Shown piece after piece: positions 24,380-33,778 of a DNA stretch of 64,000 bases. The notes under the pieces were generated by a model, which was not told where the DNA came from, searched no databases, and worked only from the letters and a program-made list of their open reading frames with translations. How positions within the stretch are numbered: the first letter of the stretch is position 1; the number at the start of each line of letters is the position of its first letter. Position numbers and translations under genes: made by a program. The DNA is taken from the NCBI GenBank assembly GCA_021792365.1, contig JAJYUT010000007.1:62001-126000 (forward strand), given 5' to 3'. The stretch comes from Pseudomonadota bacterium. GTDB taxonomy: Bacteria; Pseudomonadota; Alphaproteobacteria; Dongiales; Dongiaceae.

Positions 24380-25912
24380 TTGACCGCGCTCATCGAGCTC
24401 ACCGGCATCTCCAAATCCTTCGCCGGCGTCCGCGTGCTGCAGGACATCTCTTTCGACGTGCGTGCCGGCGAAGTGCATGCGCTAGTGGGTGAGAACGGCG
24501 CCGGAAAGTCCACGCTCATCAAGATCATGGGCGGCGTCCACCGGGCCGATGCCGGTGAGATCCGCGTGAACGGCCAGTCCGCGCAGTTCGCCTCGCCGCG
24601 CGCCTCGGCCGCCAGCGGCATCGCTGTTGTGCACCAGGAACTGCTGCTGTTTCCCGATTTGTCAGTCGCGGAGAACATTTTCGTCGGCCACGCGCCTCGC
24701 ACCGGCTGGGGCGCGCTCGATTGGGGCAAGATGCGCAGCCGGGCGCGCGAATTGCTGGACCGGCTGCAGAGCCAACACATCGACGTCGATGCGCGGGTCG
24801 GCGCGCTGTCGGTGGCGAACCGTCAGCGCGTGGAGATCGCGCGCGCCCTCTCGCAGGATGCACGTGCGCTCATCATGGATGAGCCGACGGCTTCCCTGGT
24901 GGAGGAGGACGTGCAGCAACTCCTCGCGATCGTGCGCCTGCTGCGCGACAAGGGCGTGGGCATCGTCTATGTCAGCCACAAGCTGCCGGAAATTTTCGCG
25001 CTGGCCGATCGCGTGACGGTGCTCCGGGACGGGACGCGCGTCGGCACTGCGCCGGTCGCCGAGCTGGACGAGCGCAAGCTGGTTTCCATGATGGTCGGCC
25101 GCCCGATCGATCAACTGTTTCCGAAGCAGGAGACCAAGATCGGCGCCCCGTTGCTGGAAGTGCGCAACCTCAGCTTCGGCGCGGTGGTGCGCGATGTGTC
25201 GCTCACGCTGCATGCGGGCGAGATTCTGGGCGTTGCGGGGCTGATCGGCTCCGGCCGGACGGAGCTGGCTCTCACCATCTTTGGCATCACGCCGGCGACG
25301 GCGGGCGAGATCCTGATCGAGGGAAAAGCCGTCCGCATCGAGAGCCCGCAGCGGGCGCGTGATCTCGGCATAGCCTACGTGCCGGAGGATCGCGGCCTGC
25401 AAGGCCTGGTGCGGCCGCAAAGCATTCAGGAGAATATCTCGCTGACCGTGCTCAAGAGCCTCGCCACCGGCACCTTGATCGATCATCGCAAGGAAGAGAA
25501 GCTGGCGCGCGATTCCATTGCCAAATTCGGCATCCGGGCGCGCGGCCCGCGCCAGATCGTGCGGCAGCTTTCCGGCGGCAATCAGCAGAAGGTGGTCCTG
25601 GCAAAATGGCTCGCGACCGAGCCGCGCATCCTCATCATGGACGAGCCCACACGCGGCATCGACGTCGGCGCCAAGTCGGAGATCCATGCCTTGATGAGCG
25701 CGCTGGCGGCCCGGGGCCTCGGGATCCTGATGATTTCCAGCGAGCTGCCGGAAGTCCTCGGCATGAGCGACCGTGTCCTCGTGATGAAGAACGGCAGGCT
25801 GGTGGCGGAGTTCGACCGCATGCACGCGACGGCCGAAGCAATCGGTGCCGCCATGACGCTGGCCAAGGCGGGAGACAACACGGCAACCGATGCCTCCGGG
25901 GAGGCGGCGTGA
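24380..25912 (+). CDS. rhaT: Sugar ABC importer ATPase, double-domain (RhaT-like)
   Basis: A 510-residue RbsA/MglA-class protein with two ATPase domains. Domain 1 has GENGAGKST (37-45), VVHQELLLF and LIMDEPTASL. Domain 2 has the degenerate P-loop GLIGSGRTEL typical of this class, LSGGNQQKV and LIMDEPTRGIDVG. The start is taken as TTG 24380 because GGAGG lies 8 bases upstream; an in-frame TTG at 24335 lacks a site. It opens the operon ATPase-permease-permease-SBP and couples to the permease by TGATG. The rhamnose assignment comes from the adjacent rhaD and DeoR genes. Confidence 0.85.
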   Translation: MTALIELTGISKSFAGVRVLQDISFDVRAGEVHALVGENGAGKSTLIKIMGGVHRADAGEIRVNGQSAQFASPRASAASGIAVVHQELLLFPDLSVAENIFVGHAPRTGWGALDWGKMRSRARELLDRLQSQHIDVDARVGALSVANRQRVEIARALSQDARALIMDEPTASLVEEDVQQLLAIVRLLRDKGVGIVYVSHKLPEIFALADRVTVLRDGTRVGTAPVAELDERKLVSMMVGRPIDQLFPKQETKIGAPLLEVRNLSFGAVVRDVSLTLHAGEILGVAGLIGSGRTELALTIFGITPATAGEILIEGKAVRIESPQRARDLGIAYVPEDRGLQGLVRPQSIQENISLTVLKSLATGTLIDHRKEEKLARDSIAKFGIRARGPRQIVRQLSGGNQQKVVLAKWLATEPRILIMDEPTRGIDVGAKSEIHALMSALAARGLGILMISSELPEVLGMSDRVLVMKNGRLVAEFDRMHATAEAIGAAMTLAKAGDNTATDASGEAA

Positions 25913-26898
25913 TGGCCGTCGCGGGGGTGCTCGGCCGGCGCTCGGCTGCGTCGCGCCTGGTCGAGGGGTATGGTCAGGAACTTGTGGTGCTCGGGGCGAT
26001 CGCCGCGCTGCTCGTGATCGTCGGCACGGTCAACCCGCGGTTCCTTGGCGAGAACAACCTCATCAGCATGTTCTCGGGCAATGCCTATATCGCCGTCGCA
26101 GCGATCGGGATGAGCCTGGTCATCATCAGCGGCCATATCGACGTGTCGGTTGGGTCGCTGATCGGCGTACTGGCAACCATCGCCGGCACGCTGGCGGTCG
26201 GCGACTATCCGATCTGGGTGGCCTGGACAGTGCCGGTGCTGGTCGGGGTCGTGATCAACACCTTCGTCGGTGCGTTGATCGCCTATTTCCGGATTCCCTC
26301 CATCGTGGTCACGCTCGGCATGCTGTCGATCCTCAAGGGCGGGCTCATCAGCTATACGGCCGGCACCTGGATTACCGGCATGCCGCCGGAATTCTTCATC
26401 GCCCAGGCGCGGCTGTTCGGCATTCCCGCTCCCGTCTACTTCATGGTCGTGCTGACGATCGCGATGGCCTTGTGGATGCGCTATGCCGCCTTGGGCCGGG
26501 CGATCTATGCCGTCGGCGGCAACCCGGAGGCGGCGCGCGCATCCGGCCTCTATCCCGAACGAGTCTGCGTTGCGGCCTTCGCGATGCACGGCTTCTTCGC
26601 CGGCATCGCCGCCCTGCTGTTCGCGACCCAGCTGCAGGTGATCCAGTCGACGGTGCCGCCCAATCTGGAGCTGACGGTGATCACCGCCTCGGTGATCGGC
26701 GGCGTCTCGATCCTCGGCGGCACCGGCACGGTGATCGGTTCCACCCTGGCGGCGATCCTGTTCGCCTGCATCAGTTCGGCGCTGGTATTCCTCAACGTCT
26801 CGGCCTATTGGCTGCGGGCCGTTCTCGGCCTCTTGATCCTGGCAACGGTGCTGGCCGACATGGCGCGCCGGCGGCGGCACCGCGCAGGGAGGCTGTGA
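25912..26898 (+). CDS. rhaP: Sugar ABC importer permease (RhaP-like)
   Basis: A 328-residue RbsC-class permease with about eight to ten helices. Family blocks: GNAYIAVAAIGMSLVIISGHIDVSVGS split by the first helices, FRIPSIVVTLGML, YAVGGNPEAARASG, and ASVIGGVSILGGTGTVIGS near the end. It overlaps the ATPase gene before it and the second permease gene after it (TGATG both times). It forms a heteromeric channel with the 26898 product. Confidence 0.88.
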   Translation: MAVAGVLGRRSAASRLVEGYGQELVVLGAIAALLVIVGTVNPRFLGENNLISMFSGNAYIAVAAIGMSLVIISGHIDVSVGSLIGVLATIAGTLAVGDYPIWVAWTVPVLVGVVINTFVGALIAYFRIPSIVVTLGMLSILKGGLISYTAGTWITGMPPEFFIAQARLFGIPAPVYFMVVLTIAMALWMRYAALGRAIYAVGGNPEAARASGLYPERVCVAAFAMHGFFAGIAALLFATQLQVIQSTVPPNLELTVITASVIGGVSILGGTGTVIGSTLAAILFACISSALVFLNVSAYWLRAVLGLLILATVLADMARRRRHRAGRL

Positions 26899-27839
26899 TG
26901 AGCCGCTACCTGGTGCGGCATGAAACAATCCTGGCTGTCCTGCTGGTGCTGGCGCTGATCGTGCTGTCCTTCCAATCGGACCGGTTCTTCACGGTGGACA
27001 ACCTGCTGAACCAGGGCCGGCTGATGGCGGAGGTCGGGTTGATCGCCTTGGCCATGACGTTCGTGATCGTCTCGGCCGGAATCGATCTCTCGGTCGGCTC
27101 GATCCTGGGGCTGGTTGCCATCCTGCTTGGCGTGTTCTGGCAGAATCTCGGCCTGCCGCTGCCGCTTGCGATGGTTCTCGGCGTGGTGGCGGGCGGCTTG
27201 GCCGGACTGTTCAACGGCATCATCATCACGCGCTTCCGCGTGCCGCCGCTGATCGCCACGCTCGCCACCCTCGCGCTGTATCGCGGCCTCGCAGAAGGTA
27301 TCAGCCAGGCGCGCTCGGTGCGCGGCTATCCCGAATGGTTCTTCGTGCTGGGGCAGGGCGAGGTGCTGGGCGTGCCGACGCAGGTCTGGATCTTCCTCGT
27401 CTGCGCAGCGGTCGCGGCGGTCGTTCTCGGCTTGTCGACCTTCGGCCGCGCCACCTATGCGGCGGGCGCCAATGCCGTCGCGGCACGGTTCTCGGGGATA
27501 CCGGTCGACCGGACCATCCTGCTCATCTACACGGCATCCGGCCTCATCTCGGGTCTCGCGGCGGTCATCTTCGTGTCGCGCGTATCCACCACGCGGTCCG
27601 ACATGGGCACCGGACTGGAACTCGATGTGATCACCGCCGTGGTGCTGGGCGGCACCAGCATTTTCGGCGGGCGAGGCACCATCATCGGCACGCTGCTCGG
27701 CCTGATGCTGATGCAGGCGCTGAAGAACGGCTTGGCCCTCGCGGGCGTGAAGGGCGACGGGACGATCGTGGTGATCGGGCTGATCCTGATCGCCACCATC
27801 ATCATCAGCAATCTGGTGCGGAGAGAGACGGACGGCTAG
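26898..27839 (+). CDS. rhaQ: Sugar ABC importer permease (RhaQ-like)
   Basis: A 313-residue RbsC-class permease. Seen: VIVSAGIDLSVGSILGL, FRVPPLIATLATLALYRGL, YAAGANAVAARFSGIP and AVVLGGTSIFGGRGTIIGT, the conserved segments of the family. Two different permeases, as here, are the rule in rha importers rather than the single permease of ribose systems. Translational coupling to the first permease is by TGATG. Confidence 0.88.
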   Translation: MSRYLVRHETILAVLLVLALIVLSFQSDRFFTVDNLLNQGRLMAEVGLIALAMTFVIVSAGIDLSVGSILGLVAILLGVFWQNLGLPLPLAMVLGVVAGGLAGLFNGIIITRFRVPPLIATLATLALYRGLAEGISQARSVRGYPEWFFVLGQGEVLGVPTQVWIFLVCAAVAAVVLGLSTFGRATYAAGANAVAARFSGIPVDRTILLIYTASGLISGLAAVIFVSRVSTTRSDMGTGLELDVITAVVLGGTSIFGGRGTIIGTLLGLMLMQALKNGLALAGVKGDGTIVVIGLILIATIIISNLVRRETDG

Positions 27840-27903
27840 TCGCGCGCAGATCCGGGCCGCGGCCGTCGGCCATGCATATCCGGGTCAATGGATGGAGGAA
27901 CGG

Positions 27904-29007
27904 ATGATAAGGACGAGCTTGATTGCGGCGGTGGCGCTTTCGGTCATGGCCGGCACCGCCTGGGCGCAGACCTGGACGGGAGGCGACGACCTGCCGACCA
28001 GCCCGCTGGCATGCGACGCCACGCCGGCGACGGCGGCGGCGAAGCCCTATGACGGCGCAGAGCCGGCCAATGTGCCCGATCGCAAGGGCAAGGAAATCAC
28101 GGTTGTCGACGTGCCGAAGCTGATCGGCATCGGCTACTTCAATGCGACATCGAAAGGCATTGCCGATGCCGCCAAGGAGCTGGGCAATGTCAGCGTCAAA
28201 ACCGACGGCCCGACCAAGGCGAACATCGACGAGCAGATCACCTTCATCGACAATTACATCACCAGCGGCGTGGACGGCATTCTGTTCGCGGCCAACGATC
28301 CGGTGGCGATCGCGCCGGTCCTGAAGAAGGCGCTGTCGAAAGGCATCAACGTCGTCGGCTACGATGCGAACTCCACCCCCGATGCGCGTCAATGGTTCGT
28401 CAACCAGGCGGAGTTCAACGGCATCGCCAAGGCCCTGGTCGACAACATGGCCAAGGAGATCGGCGAGGATGGGGCGTTCGCGATCGTCACCTCCACCTTC
28501 ACCACGCCCAACCAGGCGCGCTGGATCGCCGAGATGGCGGCCTATGCCGAGAAATGCCACCCCAACATGAAGTGGCTGGAGACGGTCGAGGCGCAGGAGG
28601 ATAACGTGCTCTCCTTCAACCAGGCCAGCACGCTGATCAACAAGTACGGCGATGAGCTGAAGGGCCTGTTCGGCATGACCTCGGTCGCGACCCCGGCCTC
28701 GGCGGAGGCCGTGACCCAGGCCGGAAAGTGCGGCGAGATCGCGGTTGTTGGCCTCGCCACGCCGAATGCCATGAAGCCATACGTCGAGAAGGATTGCGTG
28801 ACGTCGGTCGTGCTGTGGAACCCGGTCGATCTCGGCTACGCCGCCATGCATGTCATGCGCGCGGTGGCCGATGGCGCGCTGAAGCCGGGCGCGACCTCCG
28901 TGACTGCCGGCAAGCTGGGCGAGCTCCAGGTCATCAACGGCTCGGAGATCCTGCTCGGCGCGCCGTTCACCTTCACGAAGGAGAATATCGGCGGCTTCGA
29001 CTTCTAA
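27904..29007 (+). CDS. rhaS: Periplasmic sugar-binding protein (RhaS-like)
   Basis: A 367-residue protein starting at ATG 27904 behind GGAGGAACGG. Residues 1-22 are a Sec signal peptide ending GTAWAQ. The mature part is a type I periplasmic binding protein resembling LsrB/RhaS proteins: GIGYFNATSKGIADAAKELG, ITSGVDGILFAANDP, and WNPVDLGYAAMHVMRAVADG. A segment of about 40 residues between the signal and the first strand is longer than in ribose-binding proteins. Being last in the operon, behind both permeases, fits the importer. A hairpin follows at 29026-29060. Confidence 0.85.
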   Translation: MIRTSLIAAVALSVMAGTAWAQTWTGGDDLPTSPLACDATPATAAAKPYDGAEPANVPDRKGKEITVVDVPKLIGIGYFNATSKGIADAAKELGNVSVKTDGPTKANIDEQITFIDNYITSGVDGILFAANDPVAIAPVLKKALSKGINVVGYDANSTPDARQWFVNQAEFNGIAKALVDNMAKEIGEDGAFAIVTSTFTTPNQARWIAEMAAYAEKCHPNMKWLETVEAQEDNVLSFNQASTLINKYGDELKGLFGMTSVATPASAEAVTQAGKCGEIAVVGLATPNAMKPYVEKDCVTSVVLWNPVDLGYAAMHVMRAVADGALKPGATSVTAGKLGELQVINGSEILLGAPFTFTKENIGGFDF

Positions 29008-29025
29008 GCGCGGGAGCTTGGCGAG

Positions 29026-29060
29026 ACGGCGCGCTTGCTCAACGCGAGCAGGCGCGCCGT
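29026..29060. terminator. Strong hairpin between convergent rhaS and the aldo/keto reductase
   Basis: A 15-bp stem (29026-29040 with 29046-29060, one T/C mismatch that is G-U in RNA) has a 5-nt loop. It sits 19 bases after the rhaS stop and 5 bases after the stop of the convergent gene as read from the other side. There is no clear T tract. Confidence 0.65.
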
Positions 29061-29064
29061 TCGA

Positions 29065-30044
29065 TCAGGAAAATCCCGCGATCTTACGCGGCACGTAGGG
29101 CTCCTCCAGCGCGGCGATCTCTTCTGCGGAGAGTTTGAGCGATACTGCCGCGAGCGCATCCGTCAAGTGCTGCGGCTTGCTTGCACCGATGATGGGTGCG
29201 GTCACAACGGGCTTTGAGAGCACCCAGGCGAGGGCCACCTGCGCGCGCGAAACGCCGCGGGCGCTTGCGATCCCGGCGACGCGTTCCACCACCTTGCGGT
29301 CGGCCTCCTCGCTGGCGCCGTACAGCGTTCGGCCGAACTCGTCGGTCTCGGAGCGCTTGGTAGCCTCGCTCCAATCGCGGGTCAGGCGGCCGCGCGCCAT
29401 CGGGCTCCAGGGAATGACGCCGATCCCTTCGGCGGCGCAGAGCGGCAGCATCTCGCGCTCCTCCTCGCGATAGAGGAGGTTGAGGTGGTTCTGCATGCTG
29501 GCGAAGCGGGTCCAGCCATGGGCATCGGCGGCATAGAGCGACTTCGCGAACTGCCAGGCGAACATGGAAGAGGCGCCGATGTAGCGCGCCTTGCCCGCCT
29601 TGACGATGTCATGAAGCGCCTCGAGCGTCTCCTCGATCGGCGTGTCATAGTCCCAGCGGTGGATCTGGTAGAGATCGACATAGTCGGTTCCGAGCGCTTC
29701 AGGCTGGCGTCGATCTCGTTGAAGATCGCCTTGCGGGAGAGGCCGCCGCCGTTCGGGCCGGGGCGCATCTTGAAATAGACCTTGGTGGCCAACACGATCT
29801 CCTCGCGCCGGGCAAATTCGCGCAAGGCGCGACCGACGATCTCCTCGCTCGTGCCGTCGGAATAGGTGTCGGCGGTATCGATGAAATTGATGCCGAGCTC
29901 CAGCGCCTGCTTGATGAGCGGCCGGCTGGCCTCCTCGTCCAGGGTCCAGAGGTGGGAACCGCGCTCCGGCACGCCATAGGTCATGCAGCCGAGGCAGATG
30001 CGCGAGACCTTGAGGCCGGTCTTGCCAAGCCTGACATACTCCAT
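29065..30044 (-). pseudogene. Aldo/keto reductase with a single-base frameshift
   Basis: The N-terminal 114 residues (MEYVRLGKTGLKVSRICLGC, FIDTADTYSDG, ATKVYFKM) and the C-terminal part (FAWQFAKSL, GVIPWSPMARGRLTRDW, RAQVALAWVLSKP, IIGASKP) belong to one aldo/keto reductase but lie in different frames. Near 29693-29696 the coding strand reads AAGCGCTCGGAACC where one more C (CGCCTCGG) would restore LGTDYVDLYQIHRWDYDT. With that base the protein would be 326 residues, normal for the family. It is the last gene of the minus-strand operon, behind GAGGAGG. Either a recent pseudogene or a sequencing error. Confidence 0.8.
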
Positions 30045-30054
30045 GCTTGCCTCC

Positions 30055-30882
30055 TCACGTGAAAAGATCGGGATCGGGGCCGATGCGGCCGCGGCTGTTG
30101 TCGAGGGTGGCGATCTTCGCCATGTCCTCCTCGGTCAATTCAAAATTGAACACGTCGAAATTCTCGACGATGCGCGCCGGCGTGACCGATTTTGGAACCG
30201 CAACCAGGCCGTTCTGGATGTGCCAGCGCAGTATCACTTGCGCCGGCGTGCGTCCATGCCTGGCGGCAATCCCGGCGATCAGCGGGTCCCGCACCGCGCG
30301 GCCCTGACCGAGCGGGCTCCAGGATTCTGTGACGATCTTGTGGCGGGCATGGAAGTCCCGCAGCGCCGTCTGCTGGAAGCCCGGATGCAGCTCGATCTGA
30401 TTGATGGGCGGAACGATGCCGGTTTCGCCGATGATGCGCTCCAGATGCGGAATCGTGAAATTCGACGCGCCGACGGATCTGGCGCGGCCGCTGCTCTTGA
30501 TCTCCTGCAACGCGCGCCAGGTCTCGGCATAAAGGTTGGCGCGCGGATTGGGCCAGTGGATGAGATAAAGATCGACATAGTCGAGTTGCAGCTTTCTCAG
30601 GCTCTCATCGAGAGCCTTCGCGGCATTCTTGGCGCCGTGCCGTTCGTTCCACAGCTTTGTGGTGATGAAGAGCTGCTCGCGCGGCACGCCGGCCGCGCGG
30701 ATGCCGGCCGCGACGCCTTCCTCGTTGCCATAGATCGCGGCGGTGTCGATGGAGCGATATCCGGCCTCGATGGCCGCCTTCACCGCCTTCGGCGCCTCGG
30801 TATTGTCGACTTGCCAGACACCGAAGCCGATCTGGGGAATATCCACGCCGTCACTCAGGCGAATACGCGTTGGTTGAACCAT
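30055..30882 (-). CDS. Aldo/keto reductase, 2,5-diketo-D-gluconate reductase-like
   Basis: A 275-residue protein from ATG 30882 (GGAAG upstream; a further in-frame ATG at 30897 is weaker). The catalytic tetrad is visible: Asp and Tyr in SIDTAAIYGNEEGV, Lys in TTKLW, His in YLIHWPNP. NADPH-site blocks AVPKSV and VENFDVFNFEL are present. It probably reduces a keto sugar or aldehyde. It lies between the importer ATPase and the frameshifted reductase on the same strand, so it should take part in metabolism of the imported sugar. Confidence 0.87.
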   Translation of the reverse strand: MVQPTRIRLSDGVDIPQIGFGVWQVDNTEAPKAVKAAIEAGYRSIDTAAIYGNEEGVAAGIRAAGVPREQLFITTKLWNERHGAKNAAKALDESLRKLQLDYVDLYLIHWPNPRANLYAETWRALQEIKSSGRARSVGASNFTIPHLERIIGETGIVPPINQIELHPGFQQTALRDFHARHKIVTESWSPLGQGRAVRDPLIAGIAARHGRTPAQVILRWHIQNGLVAVPKSVTPARIVENFDVFNFELTEEDMAKIATLDNSRGRIGPDPDLFT

Positions 30883-30985
30883 GGTCTGCTTCCGCATTGG
30901 GTGGAGCCAGCAGGAACATAGATTGGCAGACCGGGAGTGTTTGTCACCCCTCGCTCGGTCTCATTCCGTCCGCGACAAGATGGGT

Positions 30986-31726
30986 TTAAGCCGCACCGAC
31001 AATGTGGGCAACCACCGCGTTCATGCTGGTCTGGGTGATCGGCTCGTCGCTGACCACGCGGCCTTGGCGCAGGGCAACGACGCGGTCACAGACGGCGAAC
31101 ACGTCGGTGAGGCGGTGGCTGATGAGGATGACGGCGATCTTCTGCCTCTTGAGTTCGCGGATCAGGTCGAGCACGTGCTCGACCTCGCGCACGGCGAGGG
31201 CGGCCGTGGGCTCGTCCATGATGACGAGCTTGGGGTTGAAGGTGAGGGCGCGGGCGATGGCGACCGATTGCTGCTGCCCGCCCGACAGCTTGCCGACCGG
31301 ATGGCGCACCGAGGGGACGCGCGCACCCAGCTTGCGAATCATCGCCTCGGCCTCCTGCTCGATGCGGGCGCGGTCGAGCATGCGGATCGGCGTGCCAAGC
31401 AGGCGCTTGGTCGGCTCGCGCCCCAGGAAGATGTTGGAGGCGACATCCTGCATGCGGGCAAGGGCGAGGTCCTGGTAGATCATCTCGATGCCGCGTTCGC
31501 GGATCTCGCCGGGCGAATGGCCGCTGATGTCCGCGCCGTCGAAATGGATCGTGCCGCCATCCGGCTTGTGGATGCCGGTGATGATCTTCATCAAGGTGGA
31601 CTTGCCGGCGCCGTTGTCGCCGACCAGCGCGACCACCTCGCCGGCCTCGACCTTGAGATCCACGCCGAGCAGAACCTGCACCGGCCCGAAATGCTTCATG
31701 ATCCCGTCGAGTTCGAGCAGGCTCAT
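30986..31726 (-). CDS. Sugar ABC importer ATPase, half-size
   Basis: A 246-residue single-domain ATPase: Walker A GDNGAGKST (36-44), YQDLALARMQDV in the Q-loop area, signature LSGGQQQS, Walker B LVIMDEPTAALAV, H-loop LISHRL. Most ribose-type importers use a double-domain ATPase; here a homodimer is expected, as in frcA-type systems. It overlaps the permease gene by 4 bp (ATGA). Confidence 0.9.
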   Translation of the reverse strand: MSLLELDGIMKHFGPVQVLLGVDLKVEAGEVVALVGDNGAGKSTLMKIITGIHKPDGGTIHFDGADISGHSPGEIRERGIEMIYQDLALARMQDVASNIFLGREPTKRLLGTPIRMLDRARIEQEAEAMIRKLGARVPSVRHPVGKLSGGQQQSVAIARALTFNPKLVIMDEPTAALAVREVEHVLDLIRELKRQKIAVILISHRLTDVFAVCDRVVALRQGRVVSDEPITQTSMNAVVAHIVGAA

Positions 31727-32712
31727 CGCTGGCCTCGCGCCCTGTTCACCTGGTCCAGCCAGACCGCCAGCACCAGCACCGCGCCGATCGCCATCTGCTG
31801 ATAGAACGAGGAGACCGCCAGCAGATTGAGCCCATTCTGCAGCACGCCCATAACCAGCGCGCCGATGAGGGTGCCGAGGACGCTGGCGCGCCCGCCGAAC
31901 AGGTTGCTGCCGCCCAGGATCGCCGCGGTGATGGCGGTCAGCTCGTAATTGAGGCCGGCGGTCGGGTCGCCCGAATTGACCCGCGCAAGGAAAATGAGCC
32001 CGGCGAGACCTGCCAGGGTTCCCGATACCATATAGAGCGCGACGCGGTGGCGCTCCACCCGGATGCCCATGGCGCGCGCCGCCGTCTCGTTGTCCCCGAT
32101 CACTAGCGCATATTTTCCGAAACGCGTGAAGGCGAGCACGAAATGCGCGACGATCGCCACGCCGATGAAGATGAATACCGGCATCGGGACGCCGAAGGGC
32201 CGGCCCTGCCCGAGGAACACGATCGGGTCCGGCATGCCGTAGACCGGCTGGCCGTTGGTGAAGACGAGGCCGAGGCCGCGCGCCACGCCGAGCATGCCGA
32301 GGGTGACGATGAAGGCCGGGATGCCGGCCTTCGCGTTGAGCAGGCCGTTGATCAGCCCGCAGAACGCGCCGACCGCGAGGCAGGTCACGATCGCCGCCGG
32401 CCAGGGCAGGTTCAGCGCGTTGACGCTGAGTGCGCCGACCACGCCCGACAGCGCGAGCACGGAGCCGAGCGACAGGTCAATCCCGGCGGCAGCGATCACG
32501 AAGGTCGCGCCGAACCCGAGCACCCCGATGACGGAGGTCGCCAGCAGGATGTTGAGGAAGTTCGAGACGCTGAGGAAATAGGGTGACAGGAACGACAGCG
32601 CGACGATCAGGACGACCAGCACCAGAAGCGATTCCAGGCGCACGGAGAACCGGTCGGCGCGAAAGCCGGATTGCGGTACGGTGGCTGCGGTCGAGGGCTC
32701 GTTTGCCGCCAT
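31723..32712 (-). CDS. Sugar ABC importer permease (RbsC/AlsC class)
   Basis: A 329-residue permease of the ribose/allose class: VIAAAGIDLSLGSVLALSG, KAGIPAFIVTLGMLGVARG, YALVIGDNETAARAMGI, and AAILGGSNLFGGRASVLGT. About nine to ten helices. It lies between the binding protein and the ATPase of one importer, and is the only permease of this system, so a homodimeric pore is expected. Confidence 0.9.
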   Translation of the reverse strand: MAANEPSTAATVPQSGFRADRFSVRLESLLVLVVLIVALSFLSPYFLSVSNFLNILLATSVIGVLGFGATFVIAAAGIDLSLGSVLALSGVVGALSVNALNLPWPAAIVTCLAVGAFCGLINGLLNAKAGIPAFIVTLGMLGVARGLGLVFTNGQPVYGMPDPIVFLGQGRPFGVPMPVFIFIGVAIVAHFVLAFTRFGKYALVIGDNETAARAMGIRVERHRVALYMVSGTLAGLAGLIFLARVNSGDPTAGLNYELTAITAAILGGSNLFGGRASVLGTLIGALVMGVLQNGLNLLAVSSFYQQMAIGAVLVLAVWLDQVNRARGQR

Positions 32713-32779
32713 TAATCAGCTCGTCGGAGGTTGGAGAGGCCGCCCCGCCGATGCGCACCGGCGGAGCGGCAGTCGATGG

Positions 32780-33757
32780 CTATTTCACATACTGAAGGTT
32801 CGGGTCGGTGCCGGCATCCATCACCTGCTTGGTGAGGACCAATGTCTGCACATAGGTGAACTTGTCGACCTGCTCGCCGGCGAGCACGGCCTTCGCCTTC
32901 TCTACAGCCTGCTTGCCGACCAGATAGGGGAGCTGCGCCACGCTGGCTGTCAGGCGCCCGGCCTGGATCGACTTCACGGCATCGCTGTTGCCGTCGACGC
33001 CGATCACGGTGATCTCGCCGCCCTTGCCAGCCGCAAAGACGGACTCGACCGCCCCCAGGGCCATCGTGTCATTGGCGCAGAAGATGCCGACCAGGTCCGG
33101 ATTGGCGGTCAGCGTGTCATTGGTGATGTTGGCGGCCTTCTGCCGGTCCCAGTCGCCAGGCAATGAGGCGACGATCTTGAGGTCCGGCGCCACCTGGGCG
33201 AGGCGGTCGGCGAATCCCTTTGCGCGTTTCTGGCCGGTGATGTTGCCCGCAAGGCCCTCGATCACCAAAACCGAGCCCGTCTTGCCCTTCAGTTGCTCCG
33301 CCATGAAGTCCGCGCCCTTGGCGCCCGCCTCGGCATTGTCGGAGCCGATGGTGAAGGCGATCTTCACGCCAGCCTTCTCGGCAATCGCGTGATCCAGGTT
33401 GGCGTCGAGATCGACTACGGGGATGCCCATGTCGGTCGCCTGCTTCAGGCACGGCAGCAGGATGGTGGAGTTGATCGCGGCGGTGATCATCACGGCCGGC
33501 TTGCGCTGCAGCATGGTGTTGCAGGTGTTGAGCTGCGGCTCGGCCGCCTGGTCTGATTCGACCGCCTGCAGGAAATACTCGACGCCGGCTTCCTGCGTGC
33601 CGTCCTTGATGCCCTGCTCCATCGCGCCCCAGAACGGATTGGACAAGGTCTTCAGGAGCACGCCGTATACCGGCTTGTCCTGGGCGCCTGCCGGGCCAGC
33701 AAGGGCGGCGGCAAGGACAGCGGCGGTCAGGCCGATCGAGATGGTCTTGATACGCAT
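32780..33757 (-). CDS. Periplasmic sugar-binding protein, D-allose-binding (AlsB)-like
   Basis: A 325-residue protein with a Sec signal (residues 1-25, ending AGPAGAQ) and a strong site GGGAGGAG. The mature part recalls E. coli AlsB: VLLKTLSNPFWGAM, IEGLAGNITGQKRAKGF, ASLPGDWDRQKA, IFCANDTMALGAVESV. The ligand is therefore likely a pyranose such as allose or a related rare hexose; this is by remembered family resemblance, not by search. It follows the LacI gene by 21 bases in one operon. Confidence 0.82.
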   Translation of the reverse strand: MRIKTISIGLTAAVLAAALAGPAGAQDKPVYGVLLKTLSNPFWGAMEQGIKDGTQEAGVEYFLQAVESDQAAEPQLNTCNTMLQRKPAVMITAAINSTILLPCLKQATDMGIPVVDLDANLDHAIAEKAGVKIAFTIGSDNAEAGAKGADFMAEQLKGKTGSVLVIEGLAGNITGQKRAKGFADRLAQVAPDLKIVASLPGDWDRQKAANITNDTLTANPDLVGIFCANDTMALGAVESVFAAGKGGEITVIGVDGNSDAVKSIQAGRLTASVAQLPYLVGKQAVEKAKAVLAGEQVDKFTYVQTLVLTKQVMDAGTDPNLQYVK

Positions 33758-33778
33758 GATCTCCTCCCGGTCTTCTTG

